Shown: positions 48,172 to 59,154 of the stretch, piece after piece | Layout of the letters: the number at the start of each line of letters is the position of its first letter | How positions within the stretch are numbered: position 1 is the stretch's first letter | DNA from: Stentor roeselii | Taxonomy: Eukaryota; Ciliophora; Heterotrichea; Heterotrichida; Stentoridae | NCBI GenBank assembly: GCA_006503475.1 | Contig: RSEH01000016.1 | Location: 62,001-126,000 of the forward strand | Length of the DNA: 64,000 nt | Direction: 5' to 3' | Made by a program: the position numbers and the translations under genes | The notes under the pieces: model-generated | Seen by the model: only the letters and a program-made list of their open reading frames with translations | The model's database searches: none | What the model was told of the DNA's origin: nothing

Positions 48172-48951
48172 TTAATTTCGACGTTTTTTTAAACCTTTTT
48201 CTAGGTTTTTTATGAACCTTGGAACGGCTGTTGCTGAGGCTGTCTTTACTAGGGATTTTGGAATGCTGCCACCTACGTCTGCTATTGTGTAGCTTATTAT
48301 TCGAGTTCCTGAGGATGATATGGGCTCGAGGTAGTACCCGGAAAGTGATATGTTTGCTCGGATTGAATCTGGGGTTGGAGGATATTCATCAACTTCACAA
48401 GAAGTACTAACAAAAACCAACCCATTTTGAGCTCTCATCACTCTATTAATCATGACAAGATCCCGACTAGCAATGATAAGAAACTTTTTATATTTCACAT
48501 ACGTAATAGTAGTTTCATCAGGAAGGTTCATAATTAATTCAATCTTTTCAACATTCTCATCCCAGCTCTTTCTAACCTTGATATCAAGAATTAAGTCAAT
48601 AATTTCATTTGGAGGAAAATCAAGGAAAATTTCTGACTTCAAAATAAACCCAGAGTCAGTTTCTTTGGAAATAACTCTAATCGAGTCCTTTTTCAAAGCT
48701 TCTGTAAAACCTTCTTCAAAGAAACTACCTCGAATATGAGATAAAAACTCAATACTTGCCAATTCCATTTGTTTCATATAACTTTCCTGCTTTGCATTCA
48801 ACTCTCCACGAATTTCAGGAATCTCTGAAGATAAGTCAGCTGTCGATGAAGAAAATGATGACTTTGATGAAGTAGGGATCAAAGGGATGCCTTCAGATTC
48901 TTCCTCAGCTTTGAAACATCTAAGACAGAGTTCTGAGTAGTTAACTCCCAT
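48172..48951 (-). CDS. START-domain protein, probably N-myristoylated
   Basis: 259 residues, nearly all START domain after about residue 60: FLDFPPNEIIDLILDIKVRKSWDENVEKIEL, RDLVMINRVMR, ISLSGYYLEP and TRIISYTIADVGGSIPKSLVKT are the expected strands and C-terminal helix for a lipid pocket. The N terminus MGVNYS fits N-myristoylation, which would tether it to a membrane. The ligand is unknown. The family is the same as the gene at the window's left edge, but the two are not close copies. The ATG follows CTATAA. Confidence 0.88.
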   Translation of the reverse strand: MGVNYSELCLRCFKAEEESEGIPLIPTSSKSSFSSSTADLSSEIPEIRGELNAKQESYMKQMELASIEFLSHIRGSFFEEGFTEALKKDSIRVISKETDSGFILKSEIFLDFPPNEIIDLILDIKVRKSWDENVEKIELIMNLPDETTITYVKYKKFLIIASRDLVMINRVMRAQNGLVFVSTSCEVDEYPPTPDSIRANISLSGYYLEPISSSGTRIISYTIADVGGSIPKSLVKTASATAVPRFIKNLEKGLKKRRN

Positions 48952-49092
48952 TTATAGATTGAATTTAGTGATGAGTTGATGAAAGAAGATTTTTGAGAAA
49001 GAAGATTGTTTAAAGGTTTTATTGAAATTTTTTTAAATTTTTCAAAGAGATGTTTTTGGATGATTGAAGAAAATTATTAGATTTTTTTGAAT

Positions 49093-50550
49093 TTACAAAG
49101 GGGTTAATTTCACTTGGGTTTTCTTTATTCTTACCTCGTTTCGATCATCGATTAATCCTTGGGAAAATCTTTTTGAATGTGTCCTGGTTTCTTCTTCGGG
49201 TTTTCCTGTGCTCATACTTCTGAATTTCACTTTAAGTAAAGAAGATTTTGTGGGGGTGAGGAGACTACCGAGGTTTAAAGGCACTTTTGTGAACTTGGGT
49301 ATTTTCTTTTTATCTTTGATTTTTTTTAGTCTGTTGTCGAAACAAAGAGTATTATGAAGGTATGAAGGGTCCTCTAAATTCAACCTAGACTTAGGAGTCG
49401 GCCGAGGTTTAATTTTTTTCGGACTTCTAGTCAAAGCAGGTAATTCCCTAACCGACTCAATTTCCGGTACAATTAAATTCTCAAGTAAAGTATTCATCTT
49501 CTTAACCTTGACATCCCTACAATTATAAGAAATCTTCCCCAAAGAAATCCTGACTTTTCTCTCCTCTTCCATTCTCCTGAGCATTTTTTCCCTTTCCATA
49601 GCCTCCCTATCAGAAGTAGTAGTCCCAAGTTCTTCCTGTGAATCAACCGAAATATTATCAAGTTCAAACCTGGGATCATCCTTAATATCTTCAAGATTTC
49701 CTTTAAAATTCAAAATCATTTCCTGTAACTTCCTCTTCTTTTTCTTCAACACAGCTCTTTGCATTCTTTTAAACTTTTTAATTCTTTCCAATAACATTTT
49801 TGGCCTGATTTTCATTTTTTTTAGTCCTTCTCTAATAACAGCGAGAGCTTGTTTTTCTCTTATTTCCTTCAACCTCTTCTCTTTCCTGACATTAAACCTG
49901 ACTCTTTTAAGTATAACTCGACAGGCGATTTCTCGAATCCTTCTCTTAAGTCTTAAAAAATTTGCTTCTTCTTTATTTAACAGATGATTATGATAAGCAG
50001 TCCAAAGACGGTCAATTTTTTCTCTAAACTTATGTCGTCGATATGCGCGTTGGATCATTAAAGCACTAGTTGTGGGAAGACGCCCGACATGATACAGAAA
50101 AAACTGTCGTTGGGCGAGGACTGAGTCGATTTCAGCGAAGATTTGTTGTTGCTTGCGAGAAATGATGAACTAGTTGGAGATTACCTCTTCTATGTGCTTT
50201 CGGGTAAGAAATCCTCGGATGAACTTTTGGATGAAGGTCGCTGCTCGGGTCATTTCGTAGAGGTCTAAGTCTTTTTGATGGAGAAATGAGTTGAACTTCA
50301 GGACTTGGTCATTCACCAGGTCTACTTTACTTGATAAGAGATGGCATAGGGAAAGCTGGGAACTTGTCAAGTTTTTTTGTTTTGTTAAAAGATTTTCGTG
50401 GATTTTCAGGTAGTTCTCGGAATTCAATGCTCTTTCGAAGGTGTTTGAGGAAAAGTGGTATTGGAAGTTACTTGAAAATGAGTAGTTTGAACCGAACCAG
50501 GACTTTAATAGGTTGGAGGAGGAGTCTTGGATTATTGGGGATTTTTTCAT
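49093..50550 (-). CDS. IQ-motif protein with basic coiled coil
   Basis: 480 residues after removing a 15-nt intron (50170-50184), which joins an N-terminal part carrying ATFIQKFIRGFLTRK to a second part with LMIQRAYRRHKFREKI. Both are IQ motifs able to bind calmodulin. The middle is a Lys/Arg-rich helix (about 165-250), and the C terminus is Pro/Lys rich with possible phosphosites. The N terminus is Ser/Asn rich. Several IQ units plus coiled coil suggest a cytoskeletal or cortical protein. No orthologue recognised. About 140 bp separate its stop from the START gene's ATG. Confidence 0.72.
50170..50184 (-). other. 15-nt intron in the IQ-motif gene
   Basis: Reads GTAATCTCCAACTAG with TAG in frame. 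Removal joins GAAGAG to TTCATC and links two IQ-containing frames. Confidence 0.9.
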
Positions 50551-51298
50551 TTGTTTTTATGAAGTGAGTAAAATGGGATGTGTTGATTGAGTCTTTAGAG
50601 GTTTTTTTTGACTCTGTTTGTTTTGAATTGTTAATTTTGGGATTGAGTGATTTTAGGGAGGTTTACTGAAGACTGTTGCATTCAGGAACTCAGTCTCAAG
50701 TATTAAAAGCTTGATGAACCAGTTGATACATGAAAATTGAATACAAATGTCTATCATTCATGTTTTAGAGGAAGAGTTTAATAATGATTTTATTTATCAA
50801 ATCAGTCATCATAGTAGACTAGAGCTATCAAATAAGTTTAATTTTAATAAACTTGAAAATGAGCGAAAAGCTTTTTAATCAGATTTGAAGGTTTTAGTGA
50901 ATGAACATATTTAAGAGATATATTGGCTAGTTGGATAATCAAACCTGTTCATTTTTATTTGAAATATTTATTTACTTCCCTAATAAGTGTTTAAATTTTG
51001 AATGTTCTATTTATATTTATTGATAGTAAGCTGTCTTCAATTTATTATTTAACATATCATATTTTTAACCAAATTGAATTTCAAAAGTTAGTATGTAATT
51101 TAGTTTAGATTCATAGTTCAATATTATACTCAGTATTTCAATATCCCATCAAATGATGACATTTTCTATAGTAATTTTTAGTTTATCTAATATAATTTAA
51201 TCTGAATAATATCAAGATTGAACTTTATCACAAAATGAATAGCATGTATTCAATAGATATAAATCTAAACCAACTCATCTTATATAAAGAATAAGATA
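50551..51298. other. A/T-rich intergenic region
   Basis: 748 bp. I see no gene, RNA or strong repeat, only A/T-rich sequence. The left 350 bp have more G on the plus strand than the right. Confidence 0.45.
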
Positions 51299-51571
51299 TT
51301 AACTATTCCTAACTAAAGACCTTTTCCTTGTTTTTTTCCTTTTTTGATGACTTTGATGAGGGTTAATCACTTGAAGTTTGATCCGTTTATTAATCTCCAG
51401 GTACTCTTTCAAGACCTTCGCTTTCAACACCAGATAATTCTCATCCTGATCATTATTCCTCAAACTTCTGTTAAAAGTTGAAAAATATCCTGTTTTCCCC
51501 CCACTGTTGAATCCTTTCAAAACAGGCAGAATCCCATCAACAGAGCCACAATAATTCCTTCTAAAATTCAT
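51299..51571 (-). CDS. Small basic hypothetical protein, uncertain
   Basis: 90 residues: Gly/Asn-rich start (NYCGSVDGILPVLKGFNSGG), a Lys/Leu helix in the middle and a Lys/Arg-rich end. Its ATG follows AGTATAATTT. It overlaps the last 10 bp of the PP2C gene in another frame on the same strand. Support is only the open frame and start context. Confidence 0.4.
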   Translation of the reverse strand: MNFRRNYCGSVDGILPVLKGFNSGGKTGYFSTFNRSLRNNDQDENYLVLKAKVLKEYLEINKRIKLQVINPHQSHQKRKKTRKRSLVRNS

Positions 51572-52797
51572 AAATTATACTACACCACACTAAAAAACAC
51601 ACAAACAACAGTAATATCATCAACCATAACATCCTCCTACATAACCCTTACAGTCTTCCAGCAATATTCCGCCGCATTAACAACAGCTCTACAAGCCGCA
51701 GCAGGATTTCCACTTTTCCAATAAGGAACAACGAGTTTAACAACATCCTCATTACTCAAAAATTCAAAAGCTCCATCACTAGCGACAACTAAGAACTTAT
51801 CCTGAGCATTCAAATCATATTTCAAGATTTCAGCTTCAGAAGTCACTCCGACTGTCTTGGCGACTCCGTCGCCAAGTGACCTTGACATGGCCAGTCCTGG
51901 AATGTTCTGGTCTTTAAGCCAGACCCGCGCCGGGCCTGTTGGTTGGCCGTTTTCGTCGCTGTAGGCCAGGACCCGCCCCCCCGAAGAAGTGATTCGGTCG
52001 AACTCGTCGTTTAGGTCGGGCTTGTGGTCTCGGGATAAGGCCACTGCCACCCATGAACGCCCTGAACTTGTATTTGGACTTAAGTCGTTTATTTGGTTAC
52101 CAATTATGGCTCGAGAATCACCCACGTTTGCACAGAGAAGCTTTTTACCTTGAATTGATACTAAAGTTAAAGTACTCCCGCTGAAACTGGAATCGAATTT
52201 TTTTTCGATTTCTTCGTTTAGGGATTGAATTGATGATGAGAGGAGAGAATCGGTTAGATGAGGGGATTTGGTTAGGAGAGAAGGGAGACGGGATTTTATA
52301 AACGTCGAGATCTGACCACCGTTTACGCCGTGGCCGTCAAATACCCCGAATAAGCTAAGCTCTGAGTTGAGTATTTCAATATAGGCATCCTGGTTTTCCT
52401 TCTGAGGAAAGTCCGGGATATACCCAGTTTGTGAAATACAATGCGACTTTGTGATAAAAGTTTGGTTACTGGGTACTGAAAATTTCCTTAAATGACCAGT
52501 GTCTACTCTTTTTATAGGATTATTACTCAAAGACAAGTTTCTGATCCTTTTGTTTTCCAATCCTTTTGGAGTTGCGCTTTGTTGAGTTGGTAGTAAACTA
52601 GGCTCATTAGATTTAGGGTTTTTAAGCCGTTCTCTTCGTTTAAGGAAGTTATTCGCTTTGAGAAATTGCGGCCGAATCTGGATCTTTTTAGGTGATTTTG
52701 AATGAGGTGAGTATATTTTTTCGAAGTTTTTTTTATCAATCATTGAAAATCCTTTGAGTTCGATTTTTTTGACTGGAATTTTTTTTGACATATTCAT
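51562..52797 (-). CDS. PP2C-type Ser/Thr protein phosphatase
   Basis: 406 residues after removal of a 15-nt intron (51637-51651). The intron matters: the first frame stops after CWKTVRVM, while the spliced exon adds EDVMVDDITVVCCF, the conserved PP2C end (DDITVxVxxF). Other PPM motifs: ENQDAY, FGVFDGHGVNGG with metal-binding Asp, LLCANVGDSRAI, LSRDHKPD, GLAMSRSLGD and LVVASDGAFEFL. The N-terminal 125 residues are basic and unassigned. PP2C enzymes are Mn/Mg-dependent monomeric phosphatases and often oppose CDPKs. The best start is the ATG at 52797 (next in-frame ATG at 52791), 5 bp from the stop of the upstream coiled-coil gene. Confidence 0.92.
51637..51651 (-). other. 15-nt intron in the PP2C gene
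   Basis: Reads GTAAGGGTTATGTAG with an in-frame TAG at its end. Splicing yields the family-conserved VDDITV C terminus. Confidence 0.93.
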
Positions 52798-52802
52798 TAC
52801 TA

Positions 52803-53972
52803 TCAAAACATATGAAATTTATTAGAAGTAACCTTCCTTGCAGACCAAGCTCTACTATCAACGGCAGTAGTCGGCCTCGTGCTCCTGCTAGTCAATCTCT
52901 CCTTACTAACAACCGTCGAATAAGCCTCAGATGCACTCTTCGCAAGTTCAGCCATATTTTCATAGTTAGCCGTAGAAAACAGTACATTCCTTTTATTTTC
53001 ATCCTTAGGAAAATTAGAAGCCGATAGTTTTTCCTTAACAATTTTTTCAAGACTTTTGCTATTTTCACAAAGTTGAGCGATTCTATCACGAAACTCTTTC
53101 CTTTCATTATCAAATCCTTCTTCCTTAATCTTGCATTGAATTTCAGTTCTTTGCATTTTGCAGACCCTAGTATTAAGTTTTTTTATTTCAATTTCTTTCT
53201 CTTCCAGTTTCTTTTTATAAAAACTAACCATCAATGCATTAGTTTCACTTTGATCAAATTTTTCCTTTTCCGCAATTTTCGGAGTTTTTTTAATTTCTTC
53301 AATTTTCGCTTCAAGTTCTAAAACCTTTGCTGAAAGTTTTTGAACTTCTTGAGTTTTTAAGTCAAGTTGAACCTTCAAACGATTTCCATTAATTTCAAGT
53401 TTTTGAATTTCTTTATTTCGCGCTACTGAAAGTTCTTGAAGTTGAGTGACTCTGCCGTCGACGTCCATTTCTTTATGAAACTGTCTTCGAAAACTTTCAA
53501 TTTCCATTGTAAGAAGTTTGACTTTTTCTTCAAGTTGCAAGTTTTTTGCAAGAACTTTGTTGTGATGTTTTAGTTCTTTTTGGTAGTGTGAAAGGTCTGA
53601 GTTGTACTTGTTGGTTAACTTTGAAGTCTCTATTTGAATCTGCTTTTTCGCTTCTTTCAAATCGGACTCGAGACCTGGAATTGATGAGATTTTTTCTTGT
53701 TGGGTTAGGATTATTTGACGGCATTTTTTCACCTCGGATAACAAGTCTTCTGTTTCTGGAGAGCCTAGAGAGTCTTTTTTTTTGGTACTTCGAAGGGAAT
53801 TACGAGATTTGGATATAGTTGATTTCATTGTTTTGGAATGGGAAAGGTTTGTTGAAACTAGCAAGTCTCTGATTTTTTCTAGGCCGTGACGATAGTTTCG
53901 GATGTAGCCTCCACAGAACTGTTCTGCTAGTTCCAGGATTTCTTGCTTGCCTACGTCGAAACTTGAGTCCAT
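52803..53972 (-). CDS. Coiled-coil protein
   Basis: 389 residues, nearly all coiled coil from about 65 to 320, with regular heptads (KVQKLSAKVLELEAKIEEIK-like, positions about 210-230). The N terminus (about 1-40) is a compact helical segment with ILELAEQFCGGYIRNYRHGLEKI. The C terminus is Ser/Thr/Arg rich (RSTRPTTAVDSRAWSARK). No family recognised; likely cytoskeletal. Its stop lies 5 bp from the PP2C start on the same strand. Confidence 0.65.
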   Translation of the reverse strand: MDSSFDVGKQEILELAEQFCGGYIRNYRHGLEKIRDLLVSTNLSHSKTMKSTISKSRNSLRSTKKKDSLGSPETEDLLSEVKKCRQIILTQQEKISSIPGLESDLKEAKKQIQIETSKLTNKYNSDLSHYQKELKHHNKVLAKNLQLEEKVKLLTMEIESFRRQFHKEMDVDGRVTQLQELSVARNKEIQKLEINGNRLKVQLDLKTQEVQKLSAKVLELEAKIEEIKKTPKIAEKEKFDQSETNALMVSFYKKKLEEKEIEIKKLNTRVCKMQRTEIQCKIKEEGFDNERKEFRDRIAQLCENSKSLEKIVKEKLSASNFPKDENKRNVLFSTANYENMAELAKSASEAYSTVVSKERLTSRSTRPTTAVDSRAWSARKVTSNKFHMF

Positions 53973-54130
53973 TTATGAGATTTTAATTAAAATATGTGAT
54001 TTTTGTTTGATTTTTAGAAGATTTATTAGGGTAAGTTTTATTTCAACTGAGAAAAATTTCAGGTATCTTTAATTGAATTGATGAATGAAATGAGAATTAT
54101 TTCTTATAACTTAAATTACTTTATAATCAT

Positions 54131-55087
54131 ATGCTCGGAGATTCAATGGTGATCTCACCACACAGAAGTTATTCATCAAATCTTTTCGAGTTAAATTTTT
54201 TCAGCATCTTAAGCGACGTTTCCAGAAGAATGTCAATATTTCTATCAATTCCTGAAACCTTCATCATCGGTTTTGGCTTCGAGAAGCCAACTCTGATCTG
54301 TTCAGATCGTAAAACAAAAGAATTGATATTCGAAGAGAACCTGTCATCAACAGGGATTCAAGAAGGTTTCAGGTACTTTAAGGAAATATCAGTGAATAAC
54401 TCTCCAATAGCGATATTTAAATCACAGAACAATCTTCATGATAAATGCAGAGTTTTGAACTCAGTTTCAGAATGTATCAACATTTGGGAAAAACACTTTC
54501 GTCAGGGGCAGGCAGTTGTTATTCAAAGGTTTGTTTATAGTGGAAAAATTCCTAAAGTTTTCAAGTCTTTTTATTGTCTTGACCAGATAGTTCAGCATAA
54601 GCTTTCTTTTGTTAAGAAAAAAAAAAGCAATTTCTCTGGAAATAATCAAATTTTTCCTGGAATTCAAAGAAACTGTACTTTAAAAGTTTTTGAAGATAGA
54701 AATTGGATTATTCGTCAAAAGGATCATGATGATGCTAAAGATGTCCCTGTTGAATTTTCGATTAAGAGTCAGGTTTTGCATTTGGCTTTGATTGTTGAGA
54801 AGTTTTACTCAAGTAGTAAAAATTGTAGACTGGATAAAATAGAGACTGTTTGGGTTATGGATAAATTGGAGTGTTTTTATTTGGTGAATGTTAAAAGTTT
54901 TAGGGTACTTAATATCGTATTCAGACCTATTCAGATGAAAAAAAGAGCTTCAAAAAATAACAGCTTCGATATCCAAGCACCCTACCGAGTCATTAAGAGA
55001 ACAAAGAAAAGTTTAGAAAGAATTGTTAGATTTAGAACAGCTAATGAAAGGAGTAGAAGCCAAAAAATGCTAGGCGGTGGGAAGTAA
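54131..55087 (+). CDS. Hypothetical protein
   Basis: 318 residues. No domain recognised. An IQ-like stretch (AVVIQRFVYSGKIPKVFKSF) lies near residue 132; from about 190 on, strands such as CTLKVFEDRNWIIRQ and KIETVWVMDKLECFYLVNVK suggest a beta-rich fold. The C terminus is basic with RTANERSRSQKML. Divergent from the coiled-coil gene, with 158 bp between starts. Confidence 0.55.
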   Translation: MLGDSMVISPHRSYSSNLFELNFFSILSDVSRRMSIFLSIPETFIIGFGFEKPTLICSDRKTKELIFEENLSSTGIQEGFRYFKEISVNNSPIAIFKSQNNLHDKCRVLNSVSECINIWEKHFRQGQAVVIQRFVYSGKIPKVFKSFYCLDQIVQHKLSFVKKKKSNFSGNNQIFPGIQRNCTLKVFEDRNWIIRQKDHDDAKDVPVEFSIKSQVLHLALIVEKFYSSSKNCRLDKIETVWVMDKLECFYLVNVKSFRVLNIVFRPIQMKKRASKNNSFDIQAPYRVIKRTKKSLERIVRFRTANERSRSQKMLGGGK

Positions 55088-55283
55088 TTGTATTTATATA
55101 AATTTTTGAGCATATTAAGATTAAAATTGTTTACAGTTCTAATATAGCCCTATTCATATTAAGACAGCCTTAATTTTTGTTCGAATATTAAAACCTACTT
55201 TATTATGTTCAAATAATTATTCTGTACGACTACCTTAAACCTTGATCATAGTTCTTATCTTTAACTTGACCTAGTTTAAATAA

Positions 55284-58200
55284 ATGCTTATACTAAACCT
55301 TCTATTATTCACAGTCGAATCACTTCAAATCTCAACAATTCCATCGACAGGATCTCCACCAGAAAAAAGTGCAGGCTCATCAGCTGCATATGATATCGAA
55401 ACCAACACAATCATAACAATAGGTGGAGAAAGAATGAGTGACTCTAGGTCTACATCTGATGTTAACATGTTCAATTTAACAACCCGCAAATGGTACAGCC
55501 CGAAGATTATTTCAAATTTTATTCCTGGTGGTTTAAGACGACATCGAATTTATCTAAGAAAAGATCGAAAAATCATAGTTTTCGGTCTTTTCAAAGAACT
55601 TCTAATTTTCGACTTAGAAGATTTTTCCTGGTCAACCCAAATCTTATCCGGTGATCAAATCGGTGCAATCTCTTCATTTGCAATATCAAGTTTTATCCTA
55701 GACCATATCGAGTACGTCGCAATATTTGGAGGAAGTACAAAATACAGTTATTCCAATTCCCTATTCCTGTGATCACTAATTAGAATCAATATCCAAACCT
55801 TCACAAGCCGTAAACTTCCAAACAACGGAAAATTTCCAAGTCCAAGAAACGACCCAACTTTAGTTTATCACGAAAAAAGTCTTTACATGTACGGATACTC
55901 AACTCACGACTTCATCAAAGGTTTAGAAACAGGTTCCGAGTTATTTAAATACAACTTATCAACATTCACCTGGGAACTCGTCTCAACAGAAGGACCCAGT
56001 CCAGGTGCTCGAAATTCTCATTATTCATATTTTTTTAACAACAATATTTTCATCATCTACGGCATGAGGCCTGAGTCGCTGTTGTTCAACCCGACTGTTT
56101 ACAAGTTAAACCTGGAGACTATGACCTGGTCTTTCGTTAAACAAACTCGAATCGACTATCGGGTAATGTCTGCCGATGTTCTTGTAGGACAAAAAGTTTA
56201 CTTTTTGTATGGACCCACCACAAATAGCGTTGTTTCTATTGACTTGGACTCTGATCACCTTGAACTTGAAGAAGTTTCAAGTCATTGGGAATCACCTGCT
56301 GCGAGACTTTTTCATGCTGGGTGGATTTCTAATGAAAATCTTTATGTTTTTGGAGGAGCTGATGCGGTTGAAGATGGAAATCAGGATTTTTTTAATGATT
56401 TGTGGATTTTTAACTTGGAATATGAGGATTGGACTTTAGTTGATGGCCTTGGGTCGGTTCCTTCTCCTCGAAGTAACTTTGCCTCTGTGCAGAATGGGGA
56501 TTATTTTTTTATTTTTGGGGGAAAAGGATATGACGGGTATTTAGATGACTTGTTTTACTTACATATACCTAGTCAGAAGTGGTTTAAACTGGAAGGAACT
56601 CAAAGTGAATGGCCTTCAGCCAGGGCTTCATCTTGTTTGGCTTTTAGCCAAAAAGGACTTTACTTAGCAGGTGGCAGGTTCAAAGATTCAGGTTACAATG
56701 ATTTGTGGTTTTACGATTTTGCATCAAATACTTTTGAATTACAAGAAATTCAGTTAAACTGGTATTTGGAACCAAGTAATATCTATGAAACTTTAATTGA
56801 CCCTGTTTGTTGGATGTCTCAAGATAACTTTTCTTCTACTTTAAACATTGCAGGAGGATATGACATTTCCCTTCAACCCAACCTTTACCTCTTTCAAGTA
56901 ACCTTCAATACTACAGTCTACCTAAATGCCACTTTAATAGGAAACCAGTCAGATCAAGCTATTATCGGAGCTGAAACCGCAAAATTTTTCACTAGTGACT
57001 CTCTCTTCAGAGTAGGAGGGTCGATTTATTCTTGGGTAGTCTTTCAGAATTTTTTCATCCTTGATTTAAAGTCGCTGAAATACAAAATTCTCCAAACTAA
57101 GAGCGAACTTGGTTTATTCGGTCATTCAGCTTTTCATTACAAGAAGTTTATTTATTTATTTGGGGGTGGAGGCAGTACTGAATTATACAAGTCAGAATTA
57201 GACATCAAGAAAAATTTAATAAAAATTGACTCAATTGAAGGACTTGGATGTAGTTTAGGGACTTTTGGAAATGACTGCGAATTTTGTCCTCCTGGGACTT
57301 TTGGAGCAAATGGGAAGTGTCTTGATTGCCCCAGGGGAAAGTTCAATGATAAGAAAGGGTCTTCAGGGGAAGCTCAGTGCAAGCCTTGTCCTTTTGGGTA
57401 TTACTCAAACATTCAAGGTGCTCGGTATTGTCTTCAGTGCCCTTCTGGGTATGAGTGTCCTGTTGGAGCCACTCACCCTGTAAAGCCTTTTTTAATCAGT
57501 TTGAATGATAGTTACCAGCCGGATGACTTTCAGTATAAAACAAGGTTTATTTCAAAAGTAACTCAAAATATTTGGTATTTTGCTGGAGGGTTTTTTTTGG
57601 TTTTTATTGTTGTATGTTTCTTTTCTGCTAGATTTTGGATATTTTTAAGAGCTATTGATATTTTTTCGTCCAATCATGAAAATGGGTTGAATGTTCCTGT
57701 TGTTTATAGAAAGACTAGCTTTGGAGGGTTTTTTTCAATTGTTTTGATAATGATTTCAGGAATTACTGTAATTTTGAGCTTTTTAACGTTTTATCTGGAT
57801 AATGTCTCTGAGCTTAAATCACTGATCCCTTCAATATCCCTGGAAACTGAAGTGATTTCTTCAAAACTCTCAATAAAACCGATTTTCTTCATCTACGGCG
57901 ATGACTGTGTCGAGATCCCAAACTCAAAACTCTGCAGTTCCCAGATAAAAATCTCAGAAGAAGGCATTTTTTATGAATCCAGGGTGTTAAAATGCGTATT
58001 ACTTAATCAAAACTGCATAATTTCAGCAGAATACTCAAACTTTAAACTAACCCTTCAGAACTCCTTCATAATTTTTTCACTAGAAGAACAAAACAGCTAC
58101 GCCTCAGCCATAAGCGTAAACCTGACGACTTCCTCTTCAATTCCAGAAGAAATCAGCGGTCTTCATACAGTGATTCAAAGCGGGTCAAGAGAAAAGTTGT

Positions 58201-58730
58201 TAAAAGGTAACAAGCCAAGTGAATTATTTTACAAGTTTACTCCTTCAGTGTTTAAAAGTGAATCCTCGGAATGGCCTTCAGAAGAGACAGGGTTTCATGT
58301 GAGTTTCAATCAAAATCCAACAATCGGGTCACTTGCCAGTGAAGAAAAGTAAGACTTAAGCAGTTTGGATATTCAAAAGCATGTCAAGGTGAAGGTCAGC
58401 ATCAGTCTTAGTGAAAATGCGATGCTTACTTCAAGGGTCGTCAATCAGACTGGACTTATTTTTGTTGGAAGTCTTCTTGGGTCAATTTTTGGACTTATGG
58501 GAAGTGTCGCTGTTTTTATGAAGGTTGTGGAAGAATTTTCTGAAAAGTATGAAAGGAGGAAGAAGAATAGAGAAAGGATGGAAAAACAGATGGAAAATAG
58601 GGAGAGGATTAAGGAAGAGATTTATCCTCAGTATGTGGTTACTAAGTCTTCGAAGGTTTCACCGCAGAAGTATAAAATTAGGGATACCTTTGCGGCTGAG
58701 AAAGAGTTTATGGATGCGATTGTTAATTAG
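55284..58730 (+). CDS. Kelch-repeat / GCC2 receptor-like protein, three TM (copy 1)
   Basis: 1138 residues after removing two 15-nt introns (55769-55783, 58349-58363). A short signal peptide (LILNLLLFTVESL) is followed by about six or seven Kelch blades (LYVFGGADAVEDGN, DYFFIFGGKGYDGYLDDLFYL, GLYLAGGRFKDSGYNDLWFY), then a Cys-rich GCC2/GCC3 or ephrin-receptor-like module (CEFCPPGTFGANGKCLDC, CKPCPFGYYSNI, CPSGYECPVG), then two membrane helices around 57.57 and 57.74 kb bracketing a VPVVYRKTSFGG loop, a beta-rich domain, and a third helix (VGSLLGSIFGLMGSVAVF) with a basic coiled tail. A surface receptor or adhesion protein is plausible. The paralogue downstream has the same layout. Confidence 0.85.
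55769..55783 (+). other. 15-nt intron 1, Kelch copy 1
   Basis: Reads GTGATCACTAATTAG with an in-frame TGA. Its position matches intron 1 of the paralogue exactly (after SLFL). Confidence 0.93.
58349..58363 (+). other. 15-nt intron 2, Kelch copy 1
   Basis: Reads GTAAGACTTAAGCAG with an in-frame TAA. The position is shared with the paralogue. Confidence 0.93.
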
Positions 58731-59154
58731 ATAAGTTATGATTATGAATGTGACAATTTATATTGAAATCTTTAAATTCATGAGATTTTCTTGATTTGAT
58801 GATGAATGTGACAATTTACATAAAATCTTTAAATTCATGAGATTTTCTTGATTTGATAATGAATGTAACAAATTTACATTAAAATCTTTAAATTCATGAG
58901 GTTTTCTTGAATGTAACAAATTTACATTAAAATCTTTGAAATTTCTTGATTTTTTAAGATGATTATAACTAATTTACATTAAAATCTTTAAATTCATGAA
59001 ATTTTTTGATATTTGATATTTTAACTCAACATCTACCTAAAAATTTATTTCTCTAGATTATTTTCCTATCCAAATAAACTCCTCTATCAATCTCTTAAAA
59101 CAAACAACTCAAATAATCTAAAAAATCTAATTTCCAAAACCAAATCCAATCTAA
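58731..59154. other. Intergenic region dominated by a tandem repeat
   Basis: 424 bp between the two Kelch genes. Most of it is a degenerate tandem repeat (58741-59020). The last 130 bp are A/C rich without a repeat. Confidence 0.7.
58741..59020 (+). repeat. Degenerate tandem repeat, about five units of 40-60 bp
   Basis: The unit contains GAATGTGACAATTTACAT, then AAAATCTTTAAATTCATGA, then GATTTTCTTGATTTGAT. The first two units are about 59-60 bp and nearly identical; later ones are shorter and diverged. It may have arisen by slippage, or with the duplication of the flanking genes. Confidence 0.85.
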
